Source: Isoetes taiwanensis (lineage: Eukaryota; Streptophyta; Lycopodiopsida; Isoetales; Isoetaceae). Taken from it: a stretch of 64,000 nucleotides of DNA. The stretch is taken from positions 3,825,606-3,889,605 of the forward strand of contig JAJEKV010000052.1 in assembly GCA_021234155.1 (NCBI GenBank). The letters run 5' to 3'. Every line of letters starts with the position of its first letter. Position 1 is the stretch's first letter. Both the position numbers and the translations under genes were made by a program. Below the pieces are notes generated by a model. The model worked only from the letters and a program-made list of their open reading frames with translations, did not search any database and had not been told where the DNA came from. Below are positions 23,350-34,499 of the stretch, in pieces.

Positions 23350-23862
23350 GCATCGTGATATGAGTCAGCCATCATGCTAAAGAGGTCTTGCCGTAAAAGG
23401 CACTCATGAACTTCGGATCCCCTCACGGAGATAATCTCCTTGGCATGCCATGAAGCTCAAGATTTCTTTCGTGAAGAGCTTTGTCAGGGTCCATAGCCGT
23501 ATTCCGCAAGGCACAAATGTGCCATCTTCTACAACTTGTCGACGACTACCATCAAGGCATCCTTGCCTCTACCGTCCTTTTTGGAAGCCTGCGGATGAAG
23601 TCCATGCCGATGACTTTCCCACTTAGCGCTCGCACCGCTTAATGGTTCTCCAAAGCTCCCGAATTGGCCGCTCAGCCACCGCCGACATAGCCGATATTCC
23701 TGATGTAGCGAAGCACCGCTTCTTCTTCATTCCTCGCCAATAATAGTCACGGCAAGACTTTGAAATACATGTCTTCATAAATCCTCGTGATGGCCAGTTT
23801 ATTGGATCAAGCAGCGTGTCGGGAGGATCAACTTCCTTACACCCGATGATTCCTACACGCAC
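23350..23862 (-). pseudogene. Gypsy integrase zinc-binding region and catalytic core (relic)
   Basis: The frame at 23623-23862 contains CRDYYWRGMKK, the conserved segment between the histidine and cysteine pairs of the integrase zinc domain. Downstream on the minus strand, other frames give KDALMVVVDKL, KMAHLCLAEYGYG and CLLRQDLFSMM, matching the start and middle of the catalytic core. Stops and frameshifts interrupt the region, so it cannot give a working enzyme as assembled. Confidence 0.75.
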
Positions 23863-24170
23863 AACTTGTTCTTATGGTACAAGAGAGATTACCCTTCCTT
23901 CTTAAAATTTTGAAGGCTTCTCTCTCCTTATCCGCTTCTGTTTCTTCCTCGCGATAAGCTTGCCCATACTTCCTCTTTGAAGTCCACATCCGGCAAGGAC
24001 TCTTCAATCTTCTTTACCAAAGTCGCTTGAGAGCGTTGAAATTGCATTGCAATGCACTCTAGTTGTCGTGGATGCCTTGAAAGCGATCCGCTACCACATC
24101 GAAGCTTCCCATTGTGGTGAGGACTATATCAAAGTCATACTCTTCATGGAACTCCATCCAATCTTCAAAG

Positions 24171-24353
24171 TTAAGGTGTGTGGTTGCGTTGAATACATAC
24201 CGAGGCTCGATGATTCAGATCCATTGGAACTTCCTTCCCAAGAGATAAGGCTCCAAATTCTAATGCCCCGACAACCGGCAGCAATTCTTGATCGTGGCGT
24301 CGTAGCGCAGGTTTCTCAAGGCCGCTCATCTTCCTCGAATCATACGCTACCAC
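24171..24353 (-). pseudogene. Gypsy RNase H fragment
   Basis: The 60-codon frame begins MVAYDSRKMSGLEK and continues with HDQELLPVVGALEF and a LGK motif. These are the characteristic central helix and following strand of Ty3/gypsy RNase H (an ALEF segment after the conserved E). The N-terminal part is found in other frames up to about 24530. RNase H would degrade the RNA template during reverse transcription. The frame is broken, and the downstream DHxxL motif is only partly readable (DLNH). Confidence 0.8.
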
Positions 24354-24517
24354 ACGCTTCTTGCATGAGCACCGCGACCAGAGCTATCTTACTCACATCC
24401 GGTGGGCTACAAGCTTATCTTTCTCCGGGTCCGCAGTATCAAGACGGGCAAATAAGCCGAGCTTCCTTCAACAATTCAACCCCGCTTTTGGCTTTGCATA
24501 ATGCTCTACCCAATCTT

Positions 24518-25190
24518 TCACCTTCTCTCGCCTCGCCAAGTCTCAAGTAGCTGGGCCGCTATCTTTGCAAAGTTCTTCACAAACTTCCTCTCAGAGACCA
24601 AGCGCCAAGGAAACTTCCACCTCATGCACATTCTTCTGGGTACGCACCTAATCATCAAGCCAATCTTATGATCCGCCGAGATTCCTTCACTGGTGATCAC
24701 ATGACCTGTATTCCACCTTCTCCAAGGCGGCGGCACTTCGACAACTTGGCGCATAACCGTGCCTTCTTTCAACTTTCCAACACTCTCCTTAAGTGTTGTA
24801 ATGGCTCTTCAAGGGATCTCGCTATACACCAAAAGTCACAAAGAATACTATTACAAGATGTCTAAGAACTCCCCCGAAGATGTCGCTCATGAGCCTCATG
24901 AACGCGGCTCGGGCATTCGATAGTCAAAGGCATTACTTGAATTCTCAGAGTCTTGCATCATGCTCAAGCGGTTTTATGAATATCTTCTTTCCCTTTATCC
25001 TGATCCGATGATAGCTCCCGACCTTTAAGTCGATTTTGAGAAGACCTTCTCGGCCTCTTTGGAGCTGATCCATCAAGTCATCCAACTGGGAGCGATACTT
25101 GTTCTTAATGGTGTGCTTGTTCAACCTCTTATAGTCTATTATAATATCCTCAAACCGGCCATCCTTCTCTTTTCTTGACAAAAGAATTAG
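24518..25190 (-). pseudogene. Gypsy reverse transcriptase (relic)
   Basis: At 24945-25181 the frame gives IIDYKRLNKHTIKNKY, then DDLMDQLQ, LLKIDLKVGSYHRIRIK, the fingers and first catalytic aspartate region of gypsy RT. Further along, another frame gives LSNARAAFMRLMSDIF, and 24518-24772 gives GHVITSEGISADHKI and the thumb segment KFVKNFAKIAAQL. The block that should hold the paired catalytic aspartates (near 24820-24850) is disrupted by small deletions. The protein as assembled is not functional. Confidence 0.88.
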
Positions 25191-25416
25191 GGCTACTCCA
25201 AATGGCGAGACGCTTAGTTCTAATGAAGCCTAGGGTCGAAAGCAACTCCCGTGAATTGCTTTAGTTCGGCCAACTCCCCGCGGCCGCCATTCTATATGGG
25301 GTCTTGGTTGTCGTGGCTTCGCTCCTCGGACATTCGAGTGCTATCTCACACCTCGACCTCTCGTAAGGAGGGAGGTGCTCGATCCGGCCCTGAAAGAGAT
25401 CGCGGAATTCCGCGGA

Positions 25417-25698
25417 TCAACTTAGCCATTTGTTTCTACGAACTTGTCGAAAGCAACTTGTCTTTGCTTCTTTCCCGACTCGCTCTTCAACTTCAAGCTT
25501 GAAGATGTATGCTACCCGCTCTTGATGGCACTTGAGCGTACCGCTTAGGCCAGACATACACCGCATGATGGGAACAACTTTTACCTCGGGTGGATCCGGA
25601 TGATCTTGCCGTCGCGCATTGGGAAGGTCACCTTCCCGCTTTCCTTTACAATCAATGATGGCCCTCGCTGGTCCAAGATACCTTACTCCCGTGATCAA
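25417..25698 (-). pseudogene. Gypsy protease-RT linker fragment
   Basis: The frame contains GVRYLGPARAIIDCKGKR, the conserved stretch just after the aspartic protease in plant gypsy polyproteins. It lies about 240 bp upstream of the RT motifs in the element's direction. I could not read a clean protease DSG/DTG motif upstream of it, which may have been lost to indels. Confidence 0.65.
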
Positions 25699-26079
25699 GT
25701 CATATTCTTGCTAATGCCCATTACTTTTGCCCCCATCCTGATATTAATCCCTCAAAAGTCATGCTCATGTTAATTCTCTCAGACGTCAGCCTTTACCGCC
25801 TCCACTTCGCTAAGACAACCCGCCCTTGGCCGACTTCGCTGGTTTCAACTTCAACATCTCAACCATTCCTCGCATGCAGTTATGGCTACTTCCGAAGCCC
25901 ATCGACTATGAAGGAAGTTGGTCTTGGCCTTCCCTACCGCGGGAAATTACCTTATACCGTTCTCTACTTGTTCTCCGTCTATTGCGGCAAATATATGACA
26001 CTCAATCTCGAATATGTCAGCGGATGCCTCATTGCCGCCGCCGATGGAGTGTCCCATCCACTAACTCGCTTAGCCGCTA

Positions 26080-26240
26080 CCATGACGGCGCGCTCATTGC
26101 CTCTATGGCCTCGGTCAGAAGCACCGGGCAAAGTTGCTTTTCTATGCACTCCCGCTTTTCTGCATCGTACCGCAAAGGTCGCACGCGACCGCTTTGGTGA
26201 GTAGCTTGACTCTTCCCGCTTTCGTCTCTTGAAGGACACC
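26080..26240 (-). pseudogene. Gag zinc-knuckle region (relic)
   Basis: Minus-strand frames here give basic Lys/Arg-rich sequence and separated pieces of a CCHC knuckle (RCRKAG in one frame, RECIEKQLCP in the next). The knuckle appears to be split by a frameshift. The position, between gag and protease, fits. Confidence 0.5.
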
Positions 26241-26399
26241 GCTTCTTCTCCCCGCCACTGACTGCCACCATATGGGCTCTCTACCGACTACCGGCTGCCC
26301 TAGGGCTATAATCATGGTTCTCGCTTTATCCCGGTAGTAACGTCACTACTGCTCGAGGCCCCGCCTTGCGTGCTTATTGCCTTGACTCGCTCGGGATAA

Positions 26400-27080
26400 T
26401 CGCCTTTAGGGTTTATTGCCCTACAAGCTTCATGGATCTCTCATCATTCACCAACATAGCTTCATCAGATGCTTTTCACCCAACTTTGCACATAAAGCCT
26501 TAGTCTCATGAATTCCTCTCAGATATTTCGACCGGGATTTCATTTCCCTCAAGGTAACCTCGTAGAACGCCAGATCATGCTCGACTTGTGCCTCGGGGAC
26601 ATACTGGCGCTTTGAAAGCTTTAGCAAACTTTCAACCCCGCAAGTATCCCCGCGGCTTCATGGCCCCTCGCATAACCCTTCCACCAAATGCGTCGCTTCT
26701 CCCTTCAAAGTTGGCCGCTGCCACTCGCCTTTTATCCTTGTCCTTCATATCATAGGCTGCCATATTCACTCATCTCATCGAGCCAAGCCTTCGCCCATGC
26801 CCGACCCGTTTCACCCGAATTGCTCGAGCTTCCCGGCCTTCCATACGCTTTCCCCAATGCGTATCTACCTTCTTCCCCGTAGTTCTGAGGTCTGCCTCCT
26901 TTCGCGGCTCGCCGCCCCTTCGCTCCTCGCGACTGTCTTCAAATTTTCCTTCTGAATCGTGAAGTCCGAAGTCCGGAAGCTTGGTCGGAGAGTCCGAAGC
27001 CGACCTCCTTCTCTACCCTCCTTTGTCCTTTTCCTCGCCTCGAAGCCGATGCTTGTGGTAACCGAAGGTTCCTCAATCAA
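26400..27080 (-). pseudogene. Gag capsid-like region and basic N-terminus (relic)
   Basis: Around 26470-26630 the minus strand gives QYVPEAQVEHDLAFYEVTL and REMKSRSKYLRGI, resembling the capsid region of gypsy gag. The 26865-27080 frame (71 codons) is highly charged (ARKRTKEGREGGR) like gag N-termini. The assignment rests on position and composition more than on strict motifs. Confidence 0.5.
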
Positions 27081-27240
27081 CTCCCCGCCAGGCGGCCGTG
27101 AAAGCCTTTATCCGGGCTTCAAGGTCCATTCCTCATCCGCGGACATTTCTCCTCGGGGTCATGGGTCCAAATGCCCCATACGTGCCCCGTCGAGGGTGGC
27201 CCGAGCTTGAAATCGTTCTTCTCTATGGTCTCGGCTAAGG

Positions 27241-28650
27241 TCACCGAAACGCCCCAGAAATGCATACACAAGTAGGCTGGGTCATGGCTATATGGTTATT
27301 TTATTTGTTCTCTTGTATCATATGTTTGTTGGTATAGTTGTGGAACAAAATACGCCAACAAAACATTTAAAGTGCAAAAGAAATTATATTCATATTATAT
27401 AATATCTATTGATAAACTCCTGATCAAGAGTTTAACTTATTCCCCTTTTTGAAATCGGGCCGCAGAAGATGGGTTGTCCTCGAACTTCTAACTTTGGGCC
27501 GCCTTTACCGGAAAGGCCCCAAGTTCCTTTAAGGACATTGGTTGATGACTACCCGCAGCCGCCACCAATTCCTACCCGCATTGAGGTGTGTGGCCGTTAT
27601 CGCCAATCTTCCCCGCCATCTGGTAGGCACGGCCAAGTCAAAATGTCAAGTGCCATCGCTTCTCGACTAAGACAAAGATAATGACGCTTCATAGTTTATT
27701 CGAGCATGCCCGCCAAAGCCAGAGTGCAATGAGCATGAACACTTCTTTTCACACGGATCGAATTTGCAAAGTAGACACCGCTTATTCTCCCATCCAAAGA
27801 AATAGGCGTGTAGTACCTCGGCCGACCGGCTATCAGGTGTCGATGAGTTCCACTTGCTTGGCTCCGCTTATGTCGTACCGTGGCCAGATTCGCTTTAATT
27901 TATCTCGCCATCTTCGTAGTCTCCGACACAGCCACCACCGATGTCGATCCTGTTCTCTTGTCGAGGGAAGTCGACGGTGAGCCTCTGCGATCAAAATGCG
28001 TTCGGGTCTTGCCGCGATCCCCATCCGGGTTTCCTCGATAGGGCATAGAACTCCTCCTCCGATGGCAAAATTGTTTCCATTACTTGCCCTGACAAGCTGT
28101 CGAGGCTCCCGGATGTTTCCGTCGACTCTCGTGATAGGTGCTCGCCGGTGACTTGAAGCTTTTGAACAGGACTCTTGACGCAGCGAAGTTGTCTCGTCCG
28201 GGCACGGCCGCATTTGGTGCAAAGAATCATCAAGCCGGAGCTTCCTCTCCCCTCGTGATTCGGGAGATTGATGTCGCCAGAGCGTATAATTTCTACCGCC
28301 GATGATGATGGGGTTCCAGTTTGTGATGCTCTATTTCCGCGCGGAGCTTAATTGAGGGTCTCACGGCCTAAGCCGCTAGTCTTCTTCTGCCATTGGCCAT
28401 TCTTTCCTTCATGTCGTGAGCTCCAAGTATTCTTCCTCGGGTCCGATTCTCTTCTTCCGCTTTTCCTTCCCGCTTCGCCGGTACCGCAAAGCATCTCGCT
28501 CACGCCAGGCCGGGCGGCGCGGGGTCTACTTCCATGGGAGGAATAGAGGTCTCCCCATTGCCTTTCAAAGACGGAAAGGAAAATGGCTATACGGGCGTAG
28601 GAAAATACTGTTCCTGCTCAACCCGCCGTGACTATGTAATCCGCGTACTC
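27241..28650 (-). pseudogene. GC-rich remnant, possibly second gag-like fragment
   Basis: After an AT-rich gap (27290-27450) the sequence is again GC-rich. On the minus strand, the frame at 27991-28233 starts with LCTKCGRARTRQ, recalling half a CCHC knuckle, followed by acidic sequence (LPSEEEFYALSRK). The adjacent frame 27833-28222 is Arg-rich. This could be a second, older gag fragment or the 5' part of the neighbouring element displaced by an insertion. No clear domain. Confidence 0.3.
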
Positions 28651-31235
28651 GGTGGCTCTTTTGGTCAAGTACTTGGCAATGTTCGAACATCGCTTCGTGG
28701 TCAGCTTTAAAGGGATGGGCGAAAATCAAAATAAAGATGTGCAACTACAAGAGAAAGGTACCGCTACGCCGTGTTACATCAAAATTGTTGACACAAATGG
28801 GATCTTTAAACTCCATATATTGTCACATTTTTTGTCACTATGTCGCATATTCATTTGCCACAAAGTTGCCACCGTAGCCAACTATTACGACAAGATTGTG
28901 GCATGTTTAGTCACAAAATCTTAGACGCAGCGGAAATTTCTAACACAATTAAAGCAACATTGCAATCCAAGAAGAGTCAAGATGGTATCATCATATTATT
29001 ACAAAGTGTATCAGAATGCTTATTATCATATTGTCGTGTCTATTGGCATCATAGAACAAATCATAGTAGGTACTCGGTGAATACAGCAGACATCTCAACA
29101 TAATCAGGACAAGCTAAATAAACAAACCATGATTTAGTTTATTTATCAAACATAAACAAATTGTGTGCTCAAATTGAAAATTTCTTTGCATCAACCATCA
29201 TACAAGTCTTATCAGCATGCAACGAATTTTAAGGTTCAAAGTTTTGTACTTTGCATCAAATAGTGAGCAGCCTCGCGTCAACAGCATCTATCTAGTAATA
29301 AAACTATTACGCGTCTTGTCACGGGCATGGCTAACGTAAATGTTTCCGCTTCAATATTCGCATCCTAGGCATAAGTAACATGTAAATGTTTCCGCTTCAA
29401 TATTCGCATCCATAAGTAATTACTTGTATTTCTTAAACCTCTAATGTAGACAAATTGGCAACACATATTTCCACAATTTAAAATTTCATCATGTGCTTTC
29501 CAAATAAAGCACTCTAACATGAAAGGGGCAAATAAAGATAAATTAGAACATGATATACTATGGGATGTTCACCCTATGACGTTACAATTACTGTCACATT
29601 ATGAAGGCTCTTTTTCGTTTGACAATATTTATCTTGATGCTTGTACAAAGGAAAGAGGTAGTTAAAAAAGCCATTGGGTCTCAAATTGTACTTCAATTAC
29701 GGGTATATATATTGGAGTTCAATCAGAGTAACAATATTGGAACTTCATATATATATTGGAGTTCAGTCAGAGTAACAATATTGGAACTTCATAAATTGCG
29801 GTATGCTATTGGAACATTATAGTAACAATATAGAAATGCTATGAAAATTAATATGGTGCATACGCATTGGCTTTCCATTCAACAGAAATTGTTGTATCCT
29901 CTCGAAGCAATTGCTCCAATTTTTTTTTAAGAATTGCAGCTTATATTTTACCAAATATAGATGCTCTAAAGCAAGAACGTAGTTCATACAATTTGTGAGA
30001 GATTTGTACCCATATCGGATTATAGTGTCTTTGTGAATAAATAAACTGCTTAAAGAGCCAATAGACAGAATAATCACACGTTTTTGAATAGGACCATAGA
30101 AAAACATGACATCTATCAACAAAGAACGTTGTCAACAAAGTAACATGTGTAATACTATAAAACCAGCCATTCTATGATGAATTATTTTGTAACACATGGC
30201 ATATTTTAAAGTACGTTTCTGACATTTAGGTTCCAAAACTGCAGCTTGTCATGGATGCTTTACAGCAAAAACATAACTTATAAAACATTTCATAAAGAGA
30301 TTTGTGCCCAATTAAAGAGGCAAAAGATGAAATTACCAGACGTCTTTGATTGCTAAGCATCTTATCCACAGATTCTTCCCTCAGAGCCTCAAAGGTTTGA
30401 TATTAATAAAGGAACCCACGCTCCTTGATTTGAAAGCTAAATAGCCGATTGCGAATCTGGACATTTATTGTGGCTTTCCGTTACCATGGCACAGCACATA
30501 CTCTCGAAAAAATGGCCAAGCCCCATCCGCAAAGAGAATGCCTATTCTGCTGGCACAGTCGATTTTTGGACCAAAATTGGAATGCAATCTTCAGCTGCTC
30601 AAGGAACATTCTCCTCCAAGAGCCTGGGTCTCCAACCAATCACCATCCCAAATACAGTAATTGGTTCAGTCTTTGATTAGTATCAAGGACATGCCTGTGG
30701 TTCAATCTCTGATTAGTATCAAGGATATATCTATGGTCAATTATGCATTAATGCAGGAAACTGCCATAAAACCTCGTCAGGGTGTTTTGCAGCATACCAA
30801 TCGGGCTTCTGTCCTGGAAGGTCATATAAACAAAATGGATCTTCGAAACTCTTAGTACTTCCATTTGCATTTCCATGTTTGACTGGGCTTTCTTCCCAAG
30901 CAGATATCTGTATTACTAGGATACCATTATGACAGGCTTGCTAAAATCAATATGGCACATAGCCCTGATGTAACATAATAATCAGAGATTTATAATGATT
31001 CCAAATTCCAACAACAAAACAAATAAAGCAAAGCAACTCATGTACATACCTAGCACCATGTGCAATAACTCATCGACTTTTCAGATGATGGCACTGAAAG
31101 CCCAAAGATTCCTCCAGGAAACTCCAAGGTCTCTTGTGGAATATGTGCTTAATCCAACTTCGACCACCCCCAAGCACTCAGACCTCCACATCAAGTACAT
31201 GTATTTGATCTGTTACTGTACTTACAATTAAAATC
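28651..31235. other. No recognised gene; three short tandem duplications
   Basis: Direct duplications: 29341-29432 (46-bp period, TGTTTCCGCTTCAATATTCG), 29704-29793 (44-bp period, ATTGGAGTTC...AGTAACAATATTGGAAC) and 30665-30735 (45-bp period, TGATTAGTATCAAGGA). A minus-strand frame near 30750-30920 translates to protein-like sequence containing DPFCLYDLPGQKPDWYAAKH, but it is downstream of the stop of the candidate gene at 31236 and I cannot place it. Confidence 0.45.
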
Positions 31236-31307
31236 TCATGGTTTCCAGGACGGAAAACAGCATCTTTTGTAGGGGTCCCATCTAATAAAGGGACAGATCA
31301 ATGCAAC
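31236..31307 (-). CDS. Possible last exon of unidentified gene
   Basis: After an acceptor ATATACAG at 31308-31315 (read on the minus strand), the frame continues in phase 0 from the exon at 31482 and reads VALICPFIRWDPYK to a TGA at 31236-31238. An alternative acceptor a little further on (TTTATTAG) gives another short ending. No family recognised. Confidence 0.25.
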   Translation of the reverse strand, partial: VALICPFIRWDPYKRCCFPSWKP

Positions 31308-31481
31308 CTGTATATGGCAACCATAAATTTATGGCTTGATTCAAGAGATGAGAGACGTGGGATGTTTGGAAGGTTTTGATGTACAGTATAGTCTTGCAAA
31401 CACACAAAGAACTGTCACTCTTCTGGATCAGAGGCAATAAATGGGTCGTACTCGCAGGAAATTTCAAGTCTCCACTCTTAC

Positions 31482-31615
31482 CTCGAAGGAAATGATAAAC
31501 AGATCAAGTGCAGGATGGTGCCACTCAGAAAGACGCAAAGAAATGTCAAACTTCTTGGGCATTTTCTTTTTCCGTTGTTGCATTGTCCCCATCCAAAAGC
31601 CAGGCTTTAATACCG
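31482..31615 (-). CDS. Possible internal exon of unidentified gene
   Basis: On the minus strand a pyrimidine-rich acceptor (CTCTCTTCAG) is followed by 134 bp ending at GAG with a strong donor GTAAGAG. The frame is open throughout (44 codons) and protein-like: VLKPGFWMGTMQQRKKK, then KFDISLRLSEWHHPALDLF. This is the best splice-bounded frame in the region. I do not recognise the protein. The intron phases with the exons on both sides can be made consistent, but the next exon upstream then begins with a stop, so the model is provisional. Confidence 0.4.
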
Positions 31616-31790
31616 CTGAAGAGAGCACTCGAATTGTAAATTAAAGATATACGCACCTGAGAACCCGCTGGATTATATGAATCAACCTGATGACATTTAA
31701 CGTATATAATTGTTCAGCATTTAAACCTAATTATGCATTACCTTTTTCAGGAACTCAGGAGCCAGTTCACTACCTTTGATCCAAACTTAC

Positions 31791-31888
31791 CCCTCGGACG
31801 GGTTGTCAGAGTTCCTTGGTAGCTTGAGAATCGAAGCAGGACCGGGCAACCAAACAATTGACAAAGATCCACAAATGATTCTTTTTAT
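31791..31888 (-). CDS. Possible exon of unidentified gene
   Basis: On the minus strand it is bounded by GCATTTCAG and a consensus donor GTAAGT. In the frame that joins the exon at 31482 it reads ESFVDLCQLFGCPVLLRFSS, but the second codon after the acceptor is TAA. Another frame is fully open (IVWLPGPASILKLPRNSDNP). Either a base error or a false exon. Confidence 0.3.
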
Positions 31889-31935
31889 CTGAAATGCCTC
31901 TCTACTCCGAGTTTTTTGTCTTTTGTTTACAATTG

Positions 31936-32121
31936 TCATGATATGACTTTAACGATTGGGTCACGGGCTGCTACATGATCAAGCAATTCTAATTGTCCAA
32001 TCGTCACTAAACTTTGCCATACTGGATACATAAATGCAGCTATAAGTCCTCCAACAAATGTTGATGCAAATGTAAAAGAGACCCATCTGCCAGCCGCGCT
32101 ACCACATTCAGCCAAATTGCA
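31936..32121 (-). CDS. Possible membrane-segment exon, unidentified gene
   Basis: A 61-codon minus-strand frame contains GRWVSFTFASTFVGGLIAAF followed by MYPVWQSLVTIGQLELLDHV, a plausible transmembrane helix with a Gly-Gly pair. Its ends as exon borders are unclear (a candidate acceptor lies near 32100). It is in line with the other candidate exons on this strand. No family recognised. Confidence 0.3.
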   Translation of the reverse strand, partial: CNLAECGSAAGRWVSFTFASTFVGGLIAAFMYPVWQSLVTIGQLELLDHVAARDPIVKVIS

Positions 32122-32167
32122 ACCAAGTATTTACAAAAATTGTAACTGGTCTTACCTTTTGTTTTAC

Positions 32168-32457
32168 CATTTTGTAGTTTCTTCATGAGTCTTCAATGGC
32201 TGTTGCTCTTTAGATGCCCGTTCTTCTCTGTGTTTATCTTTAGTCTGCTCAACCTAACTGTTTGGGGCAGACATCATGTATCTGATTGCCATTAAGATGT
32301 GTGACACAGAAGATGAGGCTGCAGAGAGAGGAAGACACTGGGGAAGTTCAAAATTCATCAGAGGTGCACTTGTATGTCGCATGGAACTAATCTGCATCCC
32401 ATGAGTAAATATTTCCTCGGGCAGATAATGATGATGGCATGACAGCAGTGTCTGGCA
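32168..32457 (-). CDS. Possible upstream exon with an in-frame stop
   Basis: The minus strand is open for 67 codons, has a TAG at 32254-32256, and then stays in the same frame for 29 more codons (EQTKDKHREERASKEQQPLK) up to a possible donor GTAAAAC. A charged tail follows a Ser/Met-rich part. If real, the stop marks a pseudogene or a base error. Confidence 0.2.
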
Positions 32458-33976
32458 GCATAAAGATATGCGTCAGATGCGGAGCATCTAAAGCATCTAA
32501 AGGATCGGAAGCATCTATCGTTTTAGATGCGGGAAAGATGCGTTTAATAATTTAAATTTCAGCATTGCATTACAAACTTGCAATGCATTATAACATCAAA
32601 ATGCATGGCAGCTGCAGAAAACACCATAGATGCCAAGAATGGTTGAACAAATAAAAAGTTTTGAGCATCGACGAACCTGCAATGTGGACAGTTTTGCTTG
32701 TAGCACAATTTGCTGGATGCCAAGAAGCTAATCAATGGATAATAACAGGTTGCTTTGCTAAAATCCAAAAATTCCTACTGCGCTGCAAACCATCACAATG
32801 ATTCAAAACTCTCAAATCTGACCCCAAAGGGCCACTGGATTCGCCGAAATAGAGATTTAAGGGTCCAACATTCATATCCGATCAGCTTCAGCCTAAAAAT
32901 GGATCGATTATGTGTTTTCAAGCAGCCGACAAAAAAAAAACGCCGTCTTTGTTTTTGGTAAGGAAAATGGTCAAAAGTTAAAAAAATGTTGTCCACATCT
33001 TTGGTTAGCCACGTGTCGATGCTGCAGATGTGCTAACACATCTTATAATAAGATGCGGGTGTCTGTCGATCACTGCATGATTGGTGATACACCTCAGCCA
33101 CAACAGCATCGCGTAAAGGTTCCGCTCGATATCCAGAGTGAAATGCCTCTCCTAATCCACCGGCCTTAGAATATCCTGGCTAGAAGAATTTGATTGTGCG
33201 ATGCCTCGAAGCTCGACCGATGATGCAGCTTGGCATCGTGAGTCGGCGACACTTCACCACCCATCGAGAAAAGCAACGGCATCCTTCCTTTCAGCCTCTT
33301 TCGAACCGTCGGCGTCGCATAACTCATCCCATCGTGAACCGCGACTGTTTCTGTTGCCAATGAGTTGTTCCTCGCCTGTGAATCGCATAAATTGACATAA
33401 GAACCATATTATTCATTTCAAGGCATGTCAAACGCGGTGAGGTTACTTCACAGCTCAATGATCGCCTCTCTCGATATATGGCGATGAGATGCTTACCTAA
33501 TGTTTGCATAACTCCGCCATAGCCGGACAACATTTGAAGAGAAACTCGAATAATAAAAAGAATCCGTAAACACATAAAACCTCTTTCCCTGCGACCGCCA
33601 TAGCCGTAGAAAACTCGGCTCACGTAATCCAAGGATCCACAATGCAATAAAACCGCGAACTAAGAAATGTACCGTAAGTGCAAGAAGCTCGTGGATAACA
33701 GCTTTGCACTTCTGGGTGCATGCCCGCCATAGCCGCGTAACTCCTTAAATCGCGGCGGCAGATCTTGATCTCGTCAGCCATAGTCAAGAACCTGTGAATC
33801 GCATGAAAACCCTAAAGGTAATGAAAATCAAGGACTGGCCCAAAATTTTGGCGGAATCGGGTCAGCCGAAATTTTAGCTTTTATTCATCGATACACTAAA
33901 ACTTTATAATATAGGATAAACAACAAAGTTTATGACAAGAAACCATCGTTTACTTCATAATGATGGTGTTTTAACA
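32458..33976. other. No recognisable gene
   Basis: GCATCTAA words repeat at 32478-32545. CGCCATAGCCG occurs three times (about 33522, 33597, 33727) in a slightly GC-richer patch. Open frames are short and unassigned. Confidence 0.45.
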
Positions 33977-34125
33977 AAATGCTCATGGCGCTTAAAAAAT
34001 GCTCATGGCGTAAAATGAGGTGCCGAAAAGAAATAAGTTCTAAAAGTTTAACAAATGCTCATGGCGCTTTAAAAAATGCTCATGGCGAAATGACATGCCG
34101 AAGAAATAAGTTCTTAAAACGAAGG
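33974..34125. repeat. Tandem repeat, 77-bp period, two copies, with an inner repeat
   Basis: AAAATGCTCATGGCG occurs four times in 120 bp, as two pairs, each pair followed by TGCCGAA(AA)GAAATAAGTTC. The period is 77 bp. Confidence 0.85.
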
Positions 34126-34290
34126 CAATATTTTAATTCATCTCCATCTCCATGGTCGCTCTTCGTTGTGTTGTGGACTTTCACAGTGCCTTCAATTAAC
34201 ACCATTCTTCCTCTCTACGATTCTCCATCGTTTCCTCCGCTATCTACATTCATAATACATACACGATCTCAAACAGAGACAAGGAAATTA

Positions 34291-34491
34291 ATGTGTGAAC
34301 TAGAAGCAAACCGGGCACAGAATGAAGCAACCGAAAAGCTTAATAAGAAGCAACCGAAAGAAGGTAAGAAAAAGATGGTGGTGGTGGAAGAAACCGTATA
34401 CCCTCGCCTCAATGTTGATGTTCTTAACAAGCTCCATGAAACCGCTTACGTCCGGAGATCCAAGAAGAATGGTCCATGTAATCAAGGTTGA
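34291..34491 (+). CDS. Unassigned short open frame, charged protein
   Basis: Within a longer open frame, the part from a Met at 34291 gives 66 codons of strongly charged, helix-prone sequence: CELEANRAQNEATEKLNKK, then KEGKKKMVVVEETVYPRLN, ending HETAYVRRSKKNGPCNQG. The charge pattern is less random than neighbouring frames, so it may be an exon or a transposon fragment. No family recognised, no promoter seen. Upstream codons of the same frame fall in the tandem repeat and look non-coding. Confidence 0.25.
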   Translation: MCELEANRAQNEATEKLNKKQPKEGKKKMVVVEETVYPRLNVDVLNKLHETAYVRRSKKNGPCNQG

Positions 34492-34499
34492 ATGGTTCT

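Larger units (their letters stand above)
20990..27240 (-). mobile_element. Decayed Ty3/gypsy chromovirus-type retrotransposon
   Basis: Reading the minus strand from 27.1 kb down to 21.0 kb gives, in order, gag, a zinc-knuckle region, the protease-RT linker, reverse transcriptase, RNase H, integrase zinc-binding and core regions, integrase C-terminus and chromodomain. This is the standard order of chromoviruses (RNase H before integrase, chromodomain last). All frames are interrupted by small indels and stops. A stretch of about 1.3 kb without similarity to the element splits integrase. I could not find a matching LTR pair around it. Confidence 0.85.

Noticed and set aside
25979-26239. Independent plus-strand genes in 25761-26204
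   Set aside because: They are shadows of the minus-strand gag/zinc-knuckle relic, in stop-poor GC-rich sequence.
30468-30680. Plus-strand 70-codon frame as an exon
   Set aside because: All three minus-strand frames are also largely open there, so openness carries no information, and splice signals are weak.
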